Positions 16,446-25,183 of a stretch of DNA of 64,000 nucleotides are shown piece by piece. The notes beneath the pieces were generated by a model that did not search any database, was not told the origin of the DNA, and saw only the letters and a program-made list of their open reading frames with translations. Location: contig NZ_JAMWMR010000013.1 in the NCBI RefSeq assembly GCF_023887685.1, positions 62,001-126,000 of the forward strand, in the 5' to 3' direction. This stretch comes from Streptomyces macrolidinus. GTDB taxonomy: Bacteria > Actinomycetota > Actinomycetes > Streptomycetales > Streptomycetaceae. Made by a program: the position numbers and the translations under genes. How positions within the stretch are numbered: position 1 is the first letter of the stretch; each line of letters opens with the position of its first letter.

Positions 16446-16898
16446 CTACGGGGTGACCTCGTGGGTCAGGCGCCCCGACCAGGGACACCAGACCTGGCCG
16501 GGCAGGAACGCCCCGCCCACCTCGTCCAAGTGCTCCTCGACGTAGGGGATGTTCGCGTCGCAGACCTCGATGGCCATGTCCGCGAAGTGGATGGTGTCCG
16601 GCTGGAGATGGAAGCTCCACGGCGGGTTGTAGGAGGCCGGCTGTTTCTCGATCGTGCCTATGACGATCTGGCCGCCCTCGGTGCTGACGATCTCGCGGGC
16701 CTCGCGGATCTTGTCCGGATCGGTCAGCTCGATGACGAAGTCGGAGCCACTGGTGTCGTGGAGGTTGAAGTACGCGGCCTCCGCGGAGGCGCGAGGCGCC
16801 TGCGTGTGTCCGTCCGCGGCCTGTGCGGCCGACGTACCGGCGAGGGTGAGCAGTGCGGTCGCTGCGAGGGTGCCGATTCTGCTGGTCAAACGTCGCAT
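16446..16898 (-). CDS. Secreted BP74-like domain protein
   Basis: A 150-residue secreted protein with signal peptide MRRLTSRIGTLAATALLTLAG and a probable cut after AAQA. The mature part starts with AAYFNLHDTSGSDFVIELTDPDKIREAREI, the hallmark opening of BP74-type domains (first described in a slime mould and found in actinobacterial exoproteins). It continues with WSFHLQPDTIHFADMAIEVCDANIPYVEEHL. The two cysteines may pair. The function is unknown; an extracellular ligand- or protein-binding role is likely. ATG 16898 is chosen because GGAG lies 9 bp upstream; ATG 16913 lacks a good ribosome site. Confidence 0.75.
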   Translation of the reverse strand: MRRLTSRIGTLAATALLTLAGTSAAQAADGHTQAPRASAEAAYFNLHDTSGSDFVIELTDPDKIREAREIVSTEGGQIVIGTIEKQPASYNPPWSFHLQPDTIHFADMAIEVCDANIPYVEEHLDEVGGAFLPGQVWCPWSGRLTHEVTP

Positions 16899-17077
16899 GA
16901 TGGGCAACTCCATGCCGTCCGGGCCGTGATCACCACGGCCGTTCGTCGCCCAGCGTATTCGACCGATTGCGCTAATCGTTCACTCCTCCCAGGTGCTCAT
17001 GTGTGGGGATGGCCTGAAAGTGCCAGGTGTGGCGATGGTCCGGTATGACCGAAACGGGACCCCTCTCCCTCCTTGCG

Positions 17078-17114
17078 TTGTACACCGTATGGGAACTGTT
17101 CTACGGTGTACAGC
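17078..17114 (+). promoter_or_regulatory. MFS gene promoter overlapped by an 11-bp-arm inverted-repeat operator
   Basis: Perfect arms TGTACACCGTA (17079-17089) and TACGGTGTACA (17102-17112) flank a 12-nt spacer. The left arm overlaps TTGTAC (17078-17083) and the right arm begins TACGGT (17102-17107), a -35/-10 pair 18 bp apart. Transcription would begin at about the ATG (17115), which has no ribosome binding site, so the mRNA is probably leaderless. The arrangement fits repression by the TetR encoded downstream. Confidence 0.75.
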
Positions 17115-18641
17115 ATGAGCGAAGTGACAACGGCTCCTGGAACGACTTCCGGGGAGGCTCCCAAGGGACACCCCCAGCGCTGGCTGATCCTCGGCGTGAT
17201 CTGTCTCGCGCAACTCACCGTGCTGCTCGACAACACCGTGCTGAATGTCGCGATCCCCTCGCTCACCGAGGAGTTGGGCGCGGCGAGCTCCGACATCCAG
17301 TGGATGATCAACGCGTACTCCCTGGTGCAGTCCGGCCTGCTGCTCAGCGCGGGCAGCGCGGCCGACCGCTATGGCCGCAAGAAGCTGCTGATCGCGGGCC
17401 TGGCGTTGTTCGGCCTCGGCTCCCTGGCGGCCGGATTCGCCCATTCCGCCGGGCAGTTGATCGCGGCGCGGGCGGGCATGGGGGTCGGGGGCGCGCTCCT
17501 GCTCACCACGACCCTCGCGGTGGTGATGCAGATCTTCACACCCGAGGACCGTCCCAAGGCGATCGGCATCTGGAGCGCGGTCAGCGCACTCGGCTTCGCG
17601 ACCGGACCGCTCCTCGGCGGCTTCATGCTGAACCACTTCTGGTGGGGCGCGATCTTCCTGGTCAACCTGCCGGTGGCGGCACTCGGCCTGGTCGCGGTGG
17701 TGGCCCTCGTCCCCGAGTCCAAGAACCCCCACGGCGACCGACCCGACCTCCTCGGCGCCCTGCTCTCCACCCTCGGCATGGCCTCGCTCGTCTTCGCGAT
17801 CATCTCGGGCCCCGAGCACGGCTGGACGTCGCCCCGCGTGCTGGTCCCGGCGGCCTTCGCCCTCGCGGTGCTCGCCGGCTTCGCCTACTGGGAGAGCAGG
17901 ATCCCGTACCCGATGCTGGACCTGCACTTCTTCAGGAACCGCCGGTTCACGGGCGCGGTCGCGGGCGCGGTGCTCATCGCCTTCGGCATGGGCGGGGCCC
18001 TCTTCCTGCTCACCCAGCACCTCCAGTTCGTCCTCGGATACGGCGCGCTCGAAGCGGGCCTGCGCACGGCGCCGCTCGCGCTCACGGTCGTGGCGCTCAA
18101 CTTCACCGGCCTGTCGGCGAAATGGACGACCAAGCTCGGCGCGCCGGTCTCGATCGCGCTCGGCATGGTGCTGATGTCCGCCGGTCTCGTGTCGATCGCC
18201 CTGCTCGCGCGGTACGGCTATGTCGGCACCCTGCTCGGTCTGCTGCTCATCGGCGCGGGCACCGCGGTCGCCAGCCCGGCCATGGCCTATGCCGTCATGA
18301 GCGCCATCCCGCCCACGAAGGCGGGTGTGGGCGCGGGCCTCAACGGCACGGTCGCGGAGTTCGGCAACGGCCTGGGCGTGGCGGTGCTCGGGGCGATCCT
18401 CAACTCCCGCTTCGCGGCGCTGATTCCGTTCGCCGCGACGTCCCTGCCGAAGACGCTGGAGTCCGCGCACTCGGCGGCGGAGCGGCGCCGTGTCATGGAC
18501 GCCTTCTCCTCCGGGTTGACGGCCAGCCAACTCGTGGGCGCGGTGGCCGTGCTGCTCGGGGGCCTGCTCGCGGCGGCGCTGCTGCGCAAGGCGGAGCGGA
18601 TGGATTCGGAGGCAGTGGTCGCCGACCAGGCACTTCCGTAG
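17115..18641 (+). CDS. MFS drug exporter, DHA2 (14-TMS) family
   Basis: Proton-coupled multidrug efflux pump in the cytoplasmic membrane. The 508-residue protein has the family signatures: LDNTVLNVAIPSL in TM1 (motif D1), GSAADRYGRKKLL between TM2 and TM3 (motif A) and GFATGPLLGGFML in TM5 (motif C). Alternating hydrophobic segments are consistent with 14 helices. ATG 17115 follows the operator directly; an in-frame start at 17073 would put the operator inside the coding sequence and is rejected. The TetR gene follows 87 bp after the stop on the same strand. Confidence 0.9.
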   Translation: MSEVTTAPGTTSGEAPKGHPQRWLILGVICLAQLTVLLDNTVLNVAIPSLTEELGAASSDIQWMINAYSLVQSGLLLSAGSAADRYGRKKLLIAGLALFGLGSLAAGFAHSAGQLIAARAGMGVGGALLLTTTLAVVMQIFTPEDRPKAIGIWSAVSALGFATGPLLGGFMLNHFWWGAIFLVNLPVAALGLVAVVALVPESKNPHGDRPDLLGALLSTLGMASLVFAIISGPEHGWTSPRVLVPAAFALAVLAGFAYWESRIPYPMLDLHFFRNRRFTGAVAGAVLIAFGMGGALFLLTQHLQFVLGYGALEAGLRTAPLALTVVALNFTGLSAKWTTKLGAPVSIALGMVLMSAGLVSIALLARYGYVGTLLGLLLIGAGTAVASPAMAYAVMSAIPPTKAGVGAGLNGTVAEFGNGLGVAVLGAILNSRFAALIPFAATSLPKTLESAHSAAERRRVMDAFSSGLTASQLVGAVAVLLGGLLAAALLRKAERMDSEAVVADQALP

Positions 18642-18728
18642 ACGCTCTGGTGCCCCGAGGGGCGGAGGTTGCCTGTTGGGGCACTAGCATCGTGACCAGG
18701 CGTTGGGAGTGTCGAGAGAAGGTGCGCC

Positions 18729-19502
18729 ATGGCGAAGGGAGCCCAAGGGGCGGGGCGTGTGGCGCGGACCAGCGTCTGGCTGGCGGACAAGGCGCCCCGG
18801 GGTAGTGGCTCCCGTGGCGGCGGTCAGCCGTCCGGCCTGGACCGCGAGCGGATCATCCAGGTGACCGTACGGCTGCTGGACGCGGAGGGCCTCGCGAAGT
18901 TCTCCATGCGTCGCCTGGCCACCGAGCTGAACGTCACGGCGATGTCGGTCTACTGGTACGTGGACACCAAGGACGACCTGCTGGAGCTGGCGCTGGACAC
19001 GGTCTTCGGCGAGATCCGGCTGCCGGGCGCCGACTCGGAGGAGGACTGGCGCGATCAACTACGGGCGGTCGCGACGGAGTACCGGGCGCTGCTGGTGCGC
19101 CACCCCTGGGTGTCGCCGCTGACCGGTGCGTTCCTCAACATCGGCCCGCACGCCATGGCCTTCTCGCACACCGCGCAGCGGGTGATCGGGCTGACCGGGC
19201 TTCCCACGCACAGCCACACGGGCGCGATCTCCGCGGTCTTCCAGTTCGTGTACGGGTTCGGCACGATCGAGGGCCACTTCATCGAGCGCTGCGCGGTGGC
19301 CGGGGTGAGCCAGGACGACTACTTCCGCGAGGCCATGAGCGCGCTGGCGAAGAACCCCGCGCTCGAAGAGGTCATGCACCGGTCCACGGACATCATGGAG
19401 GCCCGCGGTGGTGACACGGTGGAGGAGATGCGCGAACGCGACTTCGCCTTCGCGCTGGAGACGCTGATCGCCGGGATCGAGGCGATGGTCGCCCGGGGGT
19501 AA
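18729..19502 (+). CDS. TetR-family regulator, probable repressor of the MFS exporter
   Basis: A 257-residue TetR protein. A basic Gly/Ser-rich N-terminal extension of about 38 residues precedes the helix-turn-helix (DRERIIQVTVRLLDAEGLAKFSMRRLATELNVTAMSVYWYVDTKDDLLELALD). The C-terminal region is of the TetR/TcrR ligand-binding type found in regulators of drug pumps. It probably represses the exporter at 17078-17114 and responds to an exported compound. ATG 18729 is preceded by GAAGGTG. Confidence 0.88.
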   Translation: MAKGAQGAGRVARTSVWLADKAPRGSGSRGGGQPSGLDRERIIQVTVRLLDAEGLAKFSMRRLATELNVTAMSVYWYVDTKDDLLELALDTVFGEIRLPGADSEEDWRDQLRAVATEYRALLVRHPWVSPLTGAFLNIGPHAMAFSHTAQRVIGLTGLPTHSHTGAISAVFQFVYGFGTIEGHFIERCAVAGVSQDDYFREAMSALAKNPALEEVMHRSTDIMEARGGDTVEEMRERDFAFALETLIAGIEAMVARG

Positions 19503-19582
19503 CCGCAAGACCCCCGGTGAGTTCCTCATAAGTCCTCACTGCAGACAGGCAGTTGACCGCCCAAGCGACGCTTCCGCCGTCC

Positions 19583-19997
19583 TCAGGTGTCTCGGTCCTC
19601 GACCCCTCCCCGTAGTCCCCACGCGTCGAGGCCGGAGTAGATCAACGCGGTGCGAGCCCGGGGGAAGGAGAAGCACTCGGCTTCCCCCGAGTAGATCGCC
19701 ACCAACGAGTCGGCTCCGCGCCACCACGTGTCCGCCAGCCCCATCACCTCGCGCACCGGCTCGTACGCGTCCAACTCGATGCGATCGACGTCATCGCCGG
19801 TGACCTTGGTGACCTGGCCATTGCTCCTGACAGATCACCATCCGGTCGATCACCGCCGCGGGGATGTCCTGCTCGAGCCACCATTGCCGGTGCTGTTCGA
19901 CCGACCTGGTGTCGACCTTGATGCCGTGCACACCGACGAACCTCTGAGCTCTTCGAGTCAGCCCGTCGGGCACATCGTTGATGAGGTGGAGATTCAC
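19583..19997 (-). pseudogene. Frameshifted conserved hypothetical gene
   Basis: Two minus-strand frames read as one protein. The first, from GTG 19997 (MNLHLINDVPDGLTRRAQRF... VIDRMVICQE), runs into an early stop. The second frame, shifted near 19820, continues with SNGQVTKVTGDDVDRIELDAYEPVREVMGLADTWW and ends at 19583. The joined protein would be about 138 residues. No homologue is named with confidence; the first half has a conserved-looking helical segment (RSVEQHRQWWLEQDIPA). Either an indel has broken the gene or there is a sequencing error. The flanking 19503-19582 and 19998-20250 hold no other gene that I can support. Confidence 0.5.
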
Positions 19998-20250
19998 GAC
20001 GAGGACGCTACCGGTGGGGCACGGCATACCGTCGGCCGAGGCGGGGTGGAGCATCGGCCATGTGTGCCGGTGCCATGACCGGCCCTTCAGTAACGGTGGT
20101 TGACCACATGTCATACGCGGTGTGGCGCTCCTATCGTTCCGGCAATCCACCACCGCGATTCCGTCACCGTGCGTACGGGGCGCCGTTCTCAGCAGCAGAC
20201 GGTGCCCGGCAGGCGGCGGGCGGGCGACACACTGTCAGGAGCCGGTCATC

Positions 20251-21489
20251 ATGCGTCCCAGCGTCACGGACACCGTCAGAAGCAGAACCGTCCGCGCACT
20301 CACCCTGATCGCGGTCGGGGCCCTGGTCACGGGCTGCTCCGCGGCGGGAACCGCCGGTACGGCGGCGTCCGCCGACTCCGGCAGCAAGGCCTCCGCGCCC
20401 GTGAAGGTGGGGCTCGTCTACTCCCGCAGCGGGCCGCTCGCCGCGTACGGCAAGCAGTACGAGGAGGGCTTCAAGGCGGGCCTGGCCTACGCCACGCACG
20501 GGACGAACAAGGCCGGTGGCCACCCGATCGAGGTCACCGAGCAGGACGACGTGGGCAACCCCGCGAAGGCCGTCGCCGCGACCAAGACCCTCGTCGGCAA
20601 GGGGTACAAGATCGTCGTCGGCACCACGGACTCCGGTGTGGCCCTGCAGATGGCACCGCTGGCCGCGCAGAACAAGGTGCTGTACGTCGCGGGACCCGCC
20701 GCCACCGACGCGGTCACCGGAGTCAACGACTACACCTTCCGCTCCGGACGGCAGTCCTACCAGGACATCCTCACCGCGGGCACCCTCCTCGGCGACGCCA
20801 AGGGCAAGAAGGTCACCGTACTCGCCCAGAACTCCGCGTTCGGGCAGGCCAATGTGGCCGCGGTGCAAGCCGTCCTGGGTACGAAGGGTGCGAAGGTCGA
20901 CTCCGTACTGGCCCCGCCGAGCGCCACCGACCTCACCCCCTTCGCCCGCCAGGCCAGGGCAGCCGAGCCGGACCTGGTGTTCGTCGCGTGGGCCGGCGCC
21001 ACCGCCCCCGCCCTGTGGACCGCCCTGGACCAGCAGGGCGTCCTGGACGCCGGCAAGGTCGTCACCGGACTGGCAGGCACCGCCTCGTACCCGATCTTCG
21101 GCAAGGCGGGCTCCAAGATCTCCTTCCTCGCGCACTACTTCCCGGGCGCCGGCGGCGACCACCCGGTGGAGAAGGCGATGCTCGACGGCATCAAGCAGGC
21201 CGGTGGCACCCCCGACCTGTTCAGCCCCGACGGCTTCACCGCCGCACAGATGATCGTGCACGCCATCGAAGCGGGCAGCGCCACCGACACCGCCGCCATG
21301 GTCAAGGCCCTGGAGGGCTGGAGCTTCGACGGCCCCAAGGGCAAGGAGCAGATCCGCGCCGAGGACCACGCCCTGCTGCAGCCGATGTTCACGGCCAGGC
21401 TGAAGGGGACCGGCACCGCCGCCCGGCCCGAACTGATCGACAGCATCCCGATGGGCGCGGTCGCACCCCCGGTGAAGGCGGCGGGCTGA
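20251..21489 (+). CDS. Liv-type ABC transporter substrate-binding lipoprotein
   Basis: Periplasmic-binding-protein-like receptor anchored outside the membrane by lipid. The 412-residue protein has a basic N-terminus, a hydrophobic stretch and the lipobox LVTGC (Cys near residue 30). It is followed by the type I binding fold of branched-chain amino acid/amide receptors (VKVGLVYSRSGPLAAYGKQYEEGFKAGL and later DGFTAAQMIVHAIEAG). ATG 20251 has AGGAG at 20237-20241. First gene of the five-gene importer operon with a hydrolase at the end. The ligand is not identifiable; amino acids, amides, urea or aromatic acids are known for the family. Confidence 0.9.
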   Translation: MRPSVTDTVRSRTVRALTLIAVGALVTGCSAAGTAGTAASADSGSKASAPVKVGLVYSRSGPLAAYGKQYEEGFKAGLAYATHGTNKAGGHPIEVTEQDDVGNPAKAVAATKTLVGKGYKIVVGTTDSGVALQMAPLAAQNKVLYVAGPAATDAVTGVNDYTFRSGRQSYQDILTAGTLLGDAKGKKVTVLAQNSAFGQANVAAVQAVLGTKGAKVDSVLAPPSATDLTPFARQARAAEPDLVFVAWAGATAPALWTALDQQGVLDAGKVVTGLAGTASYPIFGKAGSKISFLAHYFPGAGGDHPVEKAMLDGIKQAGGTPDLFSPDGFTAAQMIVHAIEAGSATDTAAMVKALEGWSFDGPKGKEQIRAEDHALLQPMFTARLKGTGTAARPELIDSIPMGAVAPPVKAAG

Positions 21490-21493
21490 CACC

Positions 21494-22306
21494 ATGACCT
21501 CCTCGGACACGACGCGACCGAGCGCCGCGCGGGGGCCGGGCGTCGAGGAGCCCGGCACCTCCCCGACCCCTGTCCTCCGGCTGCGTGACATCGGCTGGAC
21601 GGTCGGCGGCGCGACCATCGTCGACTCCGTCTCCCTCGACGTCCACGAAGGCGAGTTCCTGGCCTTCATCGGCCCCAACGGCGCGGGCAAGACATCCCTG
21701 TTCAACCTGGTCAGCGGGGTCACCCGGGTCTCCCGGGGCACGATCGAACTCGACGGCGCCGACATCACCGCCGAGGCCGCCCACGCACGGGCCCGGCGCG
21801 GACTCGGCCGCACCTTCCAGACCTCCAGCCTGTGGCCGGGCATGACCGTCGCCGACCACGTACGGCTCGCGGCCCAGGCCGCAGGCGGCGGCTCGTACCG
21901 GGTCTGGCGCCGCGCCGACACCTACCCGAAGCAGGTCGCCCGGGTCCTGGCCCGCACCGACCTCGCCCACCGCGCCGACACCTGCGCCGACGCCCTCTCG
22001 CACGGAGAGAAGCGCAAGCTCGAACTCGCGGTGCTGCTCGTCGGCGAGCCCCGGCTCATGCTGCTCGACGAGCCGATGGCGGGCGTGAGCGCCGAGGAAG
22101 TCCCCGCGCTGACCGAACTCATCCGCTCCCTGCACCGCGAAGAAGGCCGCACCGTACTCATGGTCGAGCACCACATGGACGTACTCCTGGGCCTGGCCGA
22201 CCGGCTCGCCGTGATGCACCACGGCACGCTGCTGGCCCTGGACGCCCCGCAGGCCGTCATGGCCGACACCACGGTCCAGCAGGCCTACCTGGGGGAGGAG
22301 CTGTGA
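21494..22306 (+). CDS. Liv-type ABC transporter ATP-binding protein (LivG-like)
   Basis: Cytoplasmic ATPase of the importer, 270 residues. Walker A is GPNGAGKTS, the signature is LSHGEKRKLELAVLL, and Walker B is LMLLDEPMAGV followed by the His switch MVEHHMD. The LivG-specific tail (TVQQAYLGEEL) is present. ATG 21494 lies 4 bp after the binding-protein stop. Its TGA overlaps the GTG of the second ATPase gene. Confidence 0.93.
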   Translation: MTSSDTTRPSAARGPGVEEPGTSPTPVLRLRDIGWTVGGATIVDSVSLDVHEGEFLAFIGPNGAGKTSLFNLVSGVTRVSRGTIELDGADITAEAAHARARRGLGRTFQTSSLWPGMTVADHVRLAAQAAGGGSYRVWRRADTYPKQVARVLARTDLAHRADTCADALSHGEKRKLELAVLLVGEPRLMLLDEPMAGVSAEEVPALTELIRSLHREEGRTVLMVEHHMDVLLGLADRLAVMHHGTLLALDAPQAVMADTTVQQAYLGEEL

Positions 22307-23112
22307 GCGCCATGCCCGCGCCCCTGCTGACGGTGCGTGACCTGAAGGTCGTCATCGGCGGCCGACACATCCTGCACGGGGTCGACCTGGAGGTCGCCGC
22401 CTCCGGCACCACCGCCCTGCTCGGCCGCAACGGCGCGGGCAAGACCACCACCGTGCGCGGCATCCTCGGCCTCGTCCCCCGCACCGGCAGCGTGCTGCTG
22501 GACGGCGAGGAGACGGTACGCCTGGCCACCCACGCCCTGGTCCGCCGCGGCATCGGCTACGCCCCCGAGGACCGCGGCGTCTTCGCCGCACTCACCGTCG
22601 CCGAGAACCTCCGGCTGGCCGAGCGGCCCGGCGCCCGCGAACCCGCGTACGACCTGGTGTACGAACTCTTCCCGGAGCTGAGGCAGCGCGCCCGGCAGGC
22701 CGCGGGCACCCTGTCCGGCGGCCAGCAGCAGATGGTCGCCATCGCCCGCACCCTGCTCAACGGCAACCGGCTGATCATCGCCGACGAGCCGACCAAGGGC
22801 CTGGCACCCAAGGTTGTCACCGAGGTCGCCCAGGTGCTCGAACGCGCCGCCGAGGCAGTGACCGTCCTCCTGGTGGAACAGAACCTCGCCGTGGTGCGCC
22901 GACTCGCCCAGCACTGCGCCGTACTCGCCGACGGCCGCACCGCGCACCGGGGCCCCACCGCCGAACTGCTCGCCGACGCCGACGAGGCCCGCCGACTGCT
23001 CGGCGTCGGCCGGGCGGGCCACGGCGGCACCGTCGGCACCCCCGCCCGTACCGGCACCCCCGCCCGTACCGCGGCGCACCCCGCCGCCCCGACCGCGGAG
23101 GCCGACGTCTGA
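22303..23112 (+). CDS. Liv-type ABC transporter ATP-binding protein (LivF-like)
   Basis: Second ATPase subunit, 269 residues. Walker A is GRNGAGKTT, LivF-type Q-loop and GYAPEDRGVFAALTVAENL follow, the signature is LSGGQQQMVAIARTLL, and Walker B is LIIADEPTKGLAP. The C-terminus carries a nonconserved tail with repeats of TPARTGTPARTAAHP. GTG 22303 overlaps the previous stop (GTGA), and its own TGA shares a base with the ATG of the permease gene, so the whole operon is translationally coupled. Confidence 0.93.
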   Translation: MSAMPAPLLTVRDLKVVIGGRHILHGVDLEVAASGTTALLGRNGAGKTTTVRGILGLVPRTGSVLLDGEETVRLATHALVRRGIGYAPEDRGVFAALTVAENLRLAERPGAREPAYDLVYELFPELRQRARQAAGTLSGGQQQMVAIARTLLNGNRLIIADEPTKGLAPKVVTEVAQVLERAAEAVTVLLVEQNLAVVRRLAQHCAVLADGRTAHRGPTAELLADADEARRLLGVGRAGHGGTVGTPARTGTPARTAAHPAAPTAEADV

Positions 23113-23999
23113 TGTCCACCGTCGTGCTGCTCACCCTCACCGGGCTCGGCCTGGGCGCGCTGTACTTCCTGGTCGCCTCCGGTCTCTCCCTGATCTTCGG
23201 GCTGATGGACGTGCTCAACTTCGCGCACGGCGCCCTGATGTCCATCGGCGCGTACGCCACCTGGTGGGCCGCCTCCGGGCATCTGCCCGGTGCCGGATCC
23301 GGCGGCGTCGGCTTCGCCCTCGCGGTGCTCTTCGGCACGGCGGTGGGCACAGCCGCCGCGGTGCTGCTCGAACTCGCCGTCATCCGCCCGCTGTACACGC
23401 GCCCGCGCGAGCAGATCCTCGCCACCGTCGGCGTCGGCCTCGCCGTCCCGGCGCTGCTGTCCGCGATCTGGGGCGCCGACGCCCGCCCCTTCCCCGGACC
23501 CGAGGCGCTGTCCGGCACCTTCGGGCTCCTGGGCGCCGAAGTACCGCTCAACCGCCTCGTGTTGATCGCCGCCGCCGCGGTGGTGCTCACCGCACTCCAT
23601 CTGTTCCTCGGCCGCACCCGGCACGGTCTGGTCGTCCGCGCGGGCGTCGAGGACCGGGCCATGGTCACCGCGCTCGGCATCGACGTACGCAAGGCCTTCA
23701 CCCTGGTCTTCGCCATCGGCGGGGCGGCGGCGGCCCTCGGCGGTGCGATCGGCGGACTCTACTTCGGCTCGGTCGACCCCGCACAGGGCACCTCGCTGCT
23801 CATCTTCGCCTTCGTGGTCGTCGTGATGGGCGGCATGGGCTCGCTCACCGGCGCCGCGCTCGCCTCGGTCGCCGTGGGCCTCGTCCAGCAGTTCGCCAAC
23901 TACTACACCACCGCCGGGCTCGGCGACCTCGCCGTCGTCGTCCTGCTCGCCGCCCTGCTGCTGGTCCGGCCGCGTGGGCTCACCGGGAGACTCGCATGA
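23112..23999 (+). CDS. Liv-type ABC transporter permease (LivH-like)
   Basis: Integral membrane permease of 295 residues with about eight hydrophobic segments. It opens with LGALYFLVASGLSLIFGLMDVLNFAHGALMSIGAY, the typical first two helices of LivH. The cytoplasmic EAA-like loop region (ATVGVGLAVPALL and VRAGVEDRAMVTALGIDVRKAFTLVFAIGG) is conserved. It pairs with the next gene to form the channel. Confidence 0.92.
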   Translation: MSTVVLLTLTGLGLGALYFLVASGLSLIFGLMDVLNFAHGALMSIGAYATWWAASGHLPGAGSGGVGFALAVLFGTAVGTAAAVLLELAVIRPLYTRPREQILATVGVGLAVPALLSAIWGADARPFPGPEALSGTFGLLGAEVPLNRLVLIAAAAVVLTALHLFLGRTRHGLVVRAGVEDRAMVTALGIDVRKAFTLVFAIGGAAAALGGAIGGLYFGSVDPAQGTSLLIFAFVVVVMGGMGSLTGAALASVAVGLVQQFANYYTTAGLGDLAVVVLLAALLLVRPRGLTGRLA

Positions 24000-25183
24000 C
24001 CACCGCCACCCCACCACGCGACCAGCCCCGTACGGCGTACCACCCCCACGCGGCCCGCGCCGGGCAGATGCGCCGCGCCGCCCGCTGGTGGCCCGCCCTG
24101 CTGCTGGTGGTGCTCTTCATCGCCCCGTACAGCGCGCTGCCCCTGCCGGGCCTGCTCGACGGCCCGATCGGCAGCCCCGGCAACCTCCAACTGCTCGCCC
24201 TGTGCCTGGTCTTCGGGGGCCTGGCCACCGGCTACGACCTGCTGCTGGGCCGCACCGGCCTGCTGTCCTTCGGCCACGCGCTCTACTTCGCCGCGGGCAC
24301 GTACGTCACCAACACCGTCATGCTGGAGGCGGGCCTGCCGTTCGCCGCCTCCGCACTGCTCGGCCTGCTCTGCGGAGTCGTCCTCTCGGCCCTGCTGGGC
24401 GCGGTCAGCCTGCGCGTGAGCGGCATCGGGTTCTCCATGGTCACCCTCGCCTTCGCGCAGGCCGGGTCGATCCTCGTACAGCGCGACCCGGGTGGCCTCA
24501 CCGGCGGCGAGGAGGGCAGGGCCGCCCCCGCGGACAAGCTGCCCGCCTCACTGGTCGGCATCGAGCACACCGCCAACCTGTACTGGCTCGCCCTCGCCTA
24601 CCTCGTCGTGGTGGTGTGCGCCGTCCAGTGGGCGGTCCGCTCACCCACCGGCCGGGTCTGGGAGGGCATCAAGGAGAACGAACGCCGCGTGGAGGTACTG
24701 GGGTTGCGGCCGTACGGCTTCAAGCTGGCCGCCTTCGTCCTGGCCGGTGGCCTGGCCGCGCTCGGCGGCATCGTCTACCTCCTGCTGACCGGCGGCGCCA
24801 CCCCGCAGACCACCACCTCCGACTTCACCCTGTCGCTTCTGGTGATGGTGGTGCTCGGCGGGTCCGGCACCCGCTGGGGCCCCCTGCTCGGCGGCATCCT
24901 CTACACCTGGGCCGACCACCGCCTCGGTGACCTGGCCGACTCCGGCGCGGTCGCCGGTCTGCCCGCCGTGGTGCGAGTGCCGCTCTCCCAACCCCTGTTC
25001 CTGCTCGGAGCGCTGTTCGTCGCGGTGATCTACCTGCTGCCCGGCGGCGTCGTACGCCTGCCCACGCGGCTACGCGCTGCTCGCGCCGCCCGTGCCACCC
25101 GCGCCACCACCGATCACGTCGTCACCGATCACGTCACCACCGATCACGTCGTCACCGATCACAAGGAGGTCCCCCGGCCATGA
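23996..25183 (+). CDS. Liv-type ABC transporter permease (LivM-like) with a repetitive C-terminal tail
   Basis: Second channel subunit, 395 residues. It has LivM hallmarks: LLLGRTGLLSFGHALYFAAGTYV near the start, VWEGIKENERRVEVLGLRPYGFKLAAFVLAGGLAALGG, and LLVMVVLGGSGTRWGPLLGG. After the last helix there is a hydrophilic tail with four TDH units (DHVVTDHVTTDHVVTDH) encoded by a 30-bp tandem repeat at 25106-25162. The tail end also carries the ribosome binding site (AAGGAGG) for the hydrolase gene. ATG 23996 overlaps the previous stop. Confidence 0.92.
   Translation: MTTATPPRDQPRTAYHPHAARAGQMRRAARWWPALLLVVLFIAPYSALPLPGLLDGPIGSPGNLQLLALCLVFGGLATGYDLLLGRTGLLSFGHALYFAAGTYVTNTVMLEAGLPFAASALLGLLCGVVLSALLGAVSLRVSGIGFSMVTLAFAQAGSILVQRDPGGLTGGEEGRAAPADKLPASLVGIEHTANLYWLALAYLVVVVCAVQWAVRSPTGRVWEGIKENERRVEVLGLRPYGFKLAAFVLAGGLAALGGIVYLLLTGGATPQTTTSDFTLSLLVMVVLGGSGTRWGPLLGGILYTWADHRLGDLADSGAVAGLPAVVRVPLSQPLFLLGALFVAVIYLLPGGVVRLPTRLRAARAARATRATTDHVVTDHVTTDHVVTDHKEVPRP
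25106..25162 (+). repeat. 30-bp tandem repeat at the end of the LivM-like gene
   Basis: About two copies of a 30-bp unit (start ACCACCGATCACGTCG), itself built from two similar 15-bp halves, encode DHVVTDHVTTDHVVTDH. It lies just before the hydrolase gene's ribosome binding site. Confidence 0.8.

Noticed and set aside
25106..25162. CRISPR-like repeat
   Set aside because: The units are contiguous without spacers and lie inside a coding sequence.
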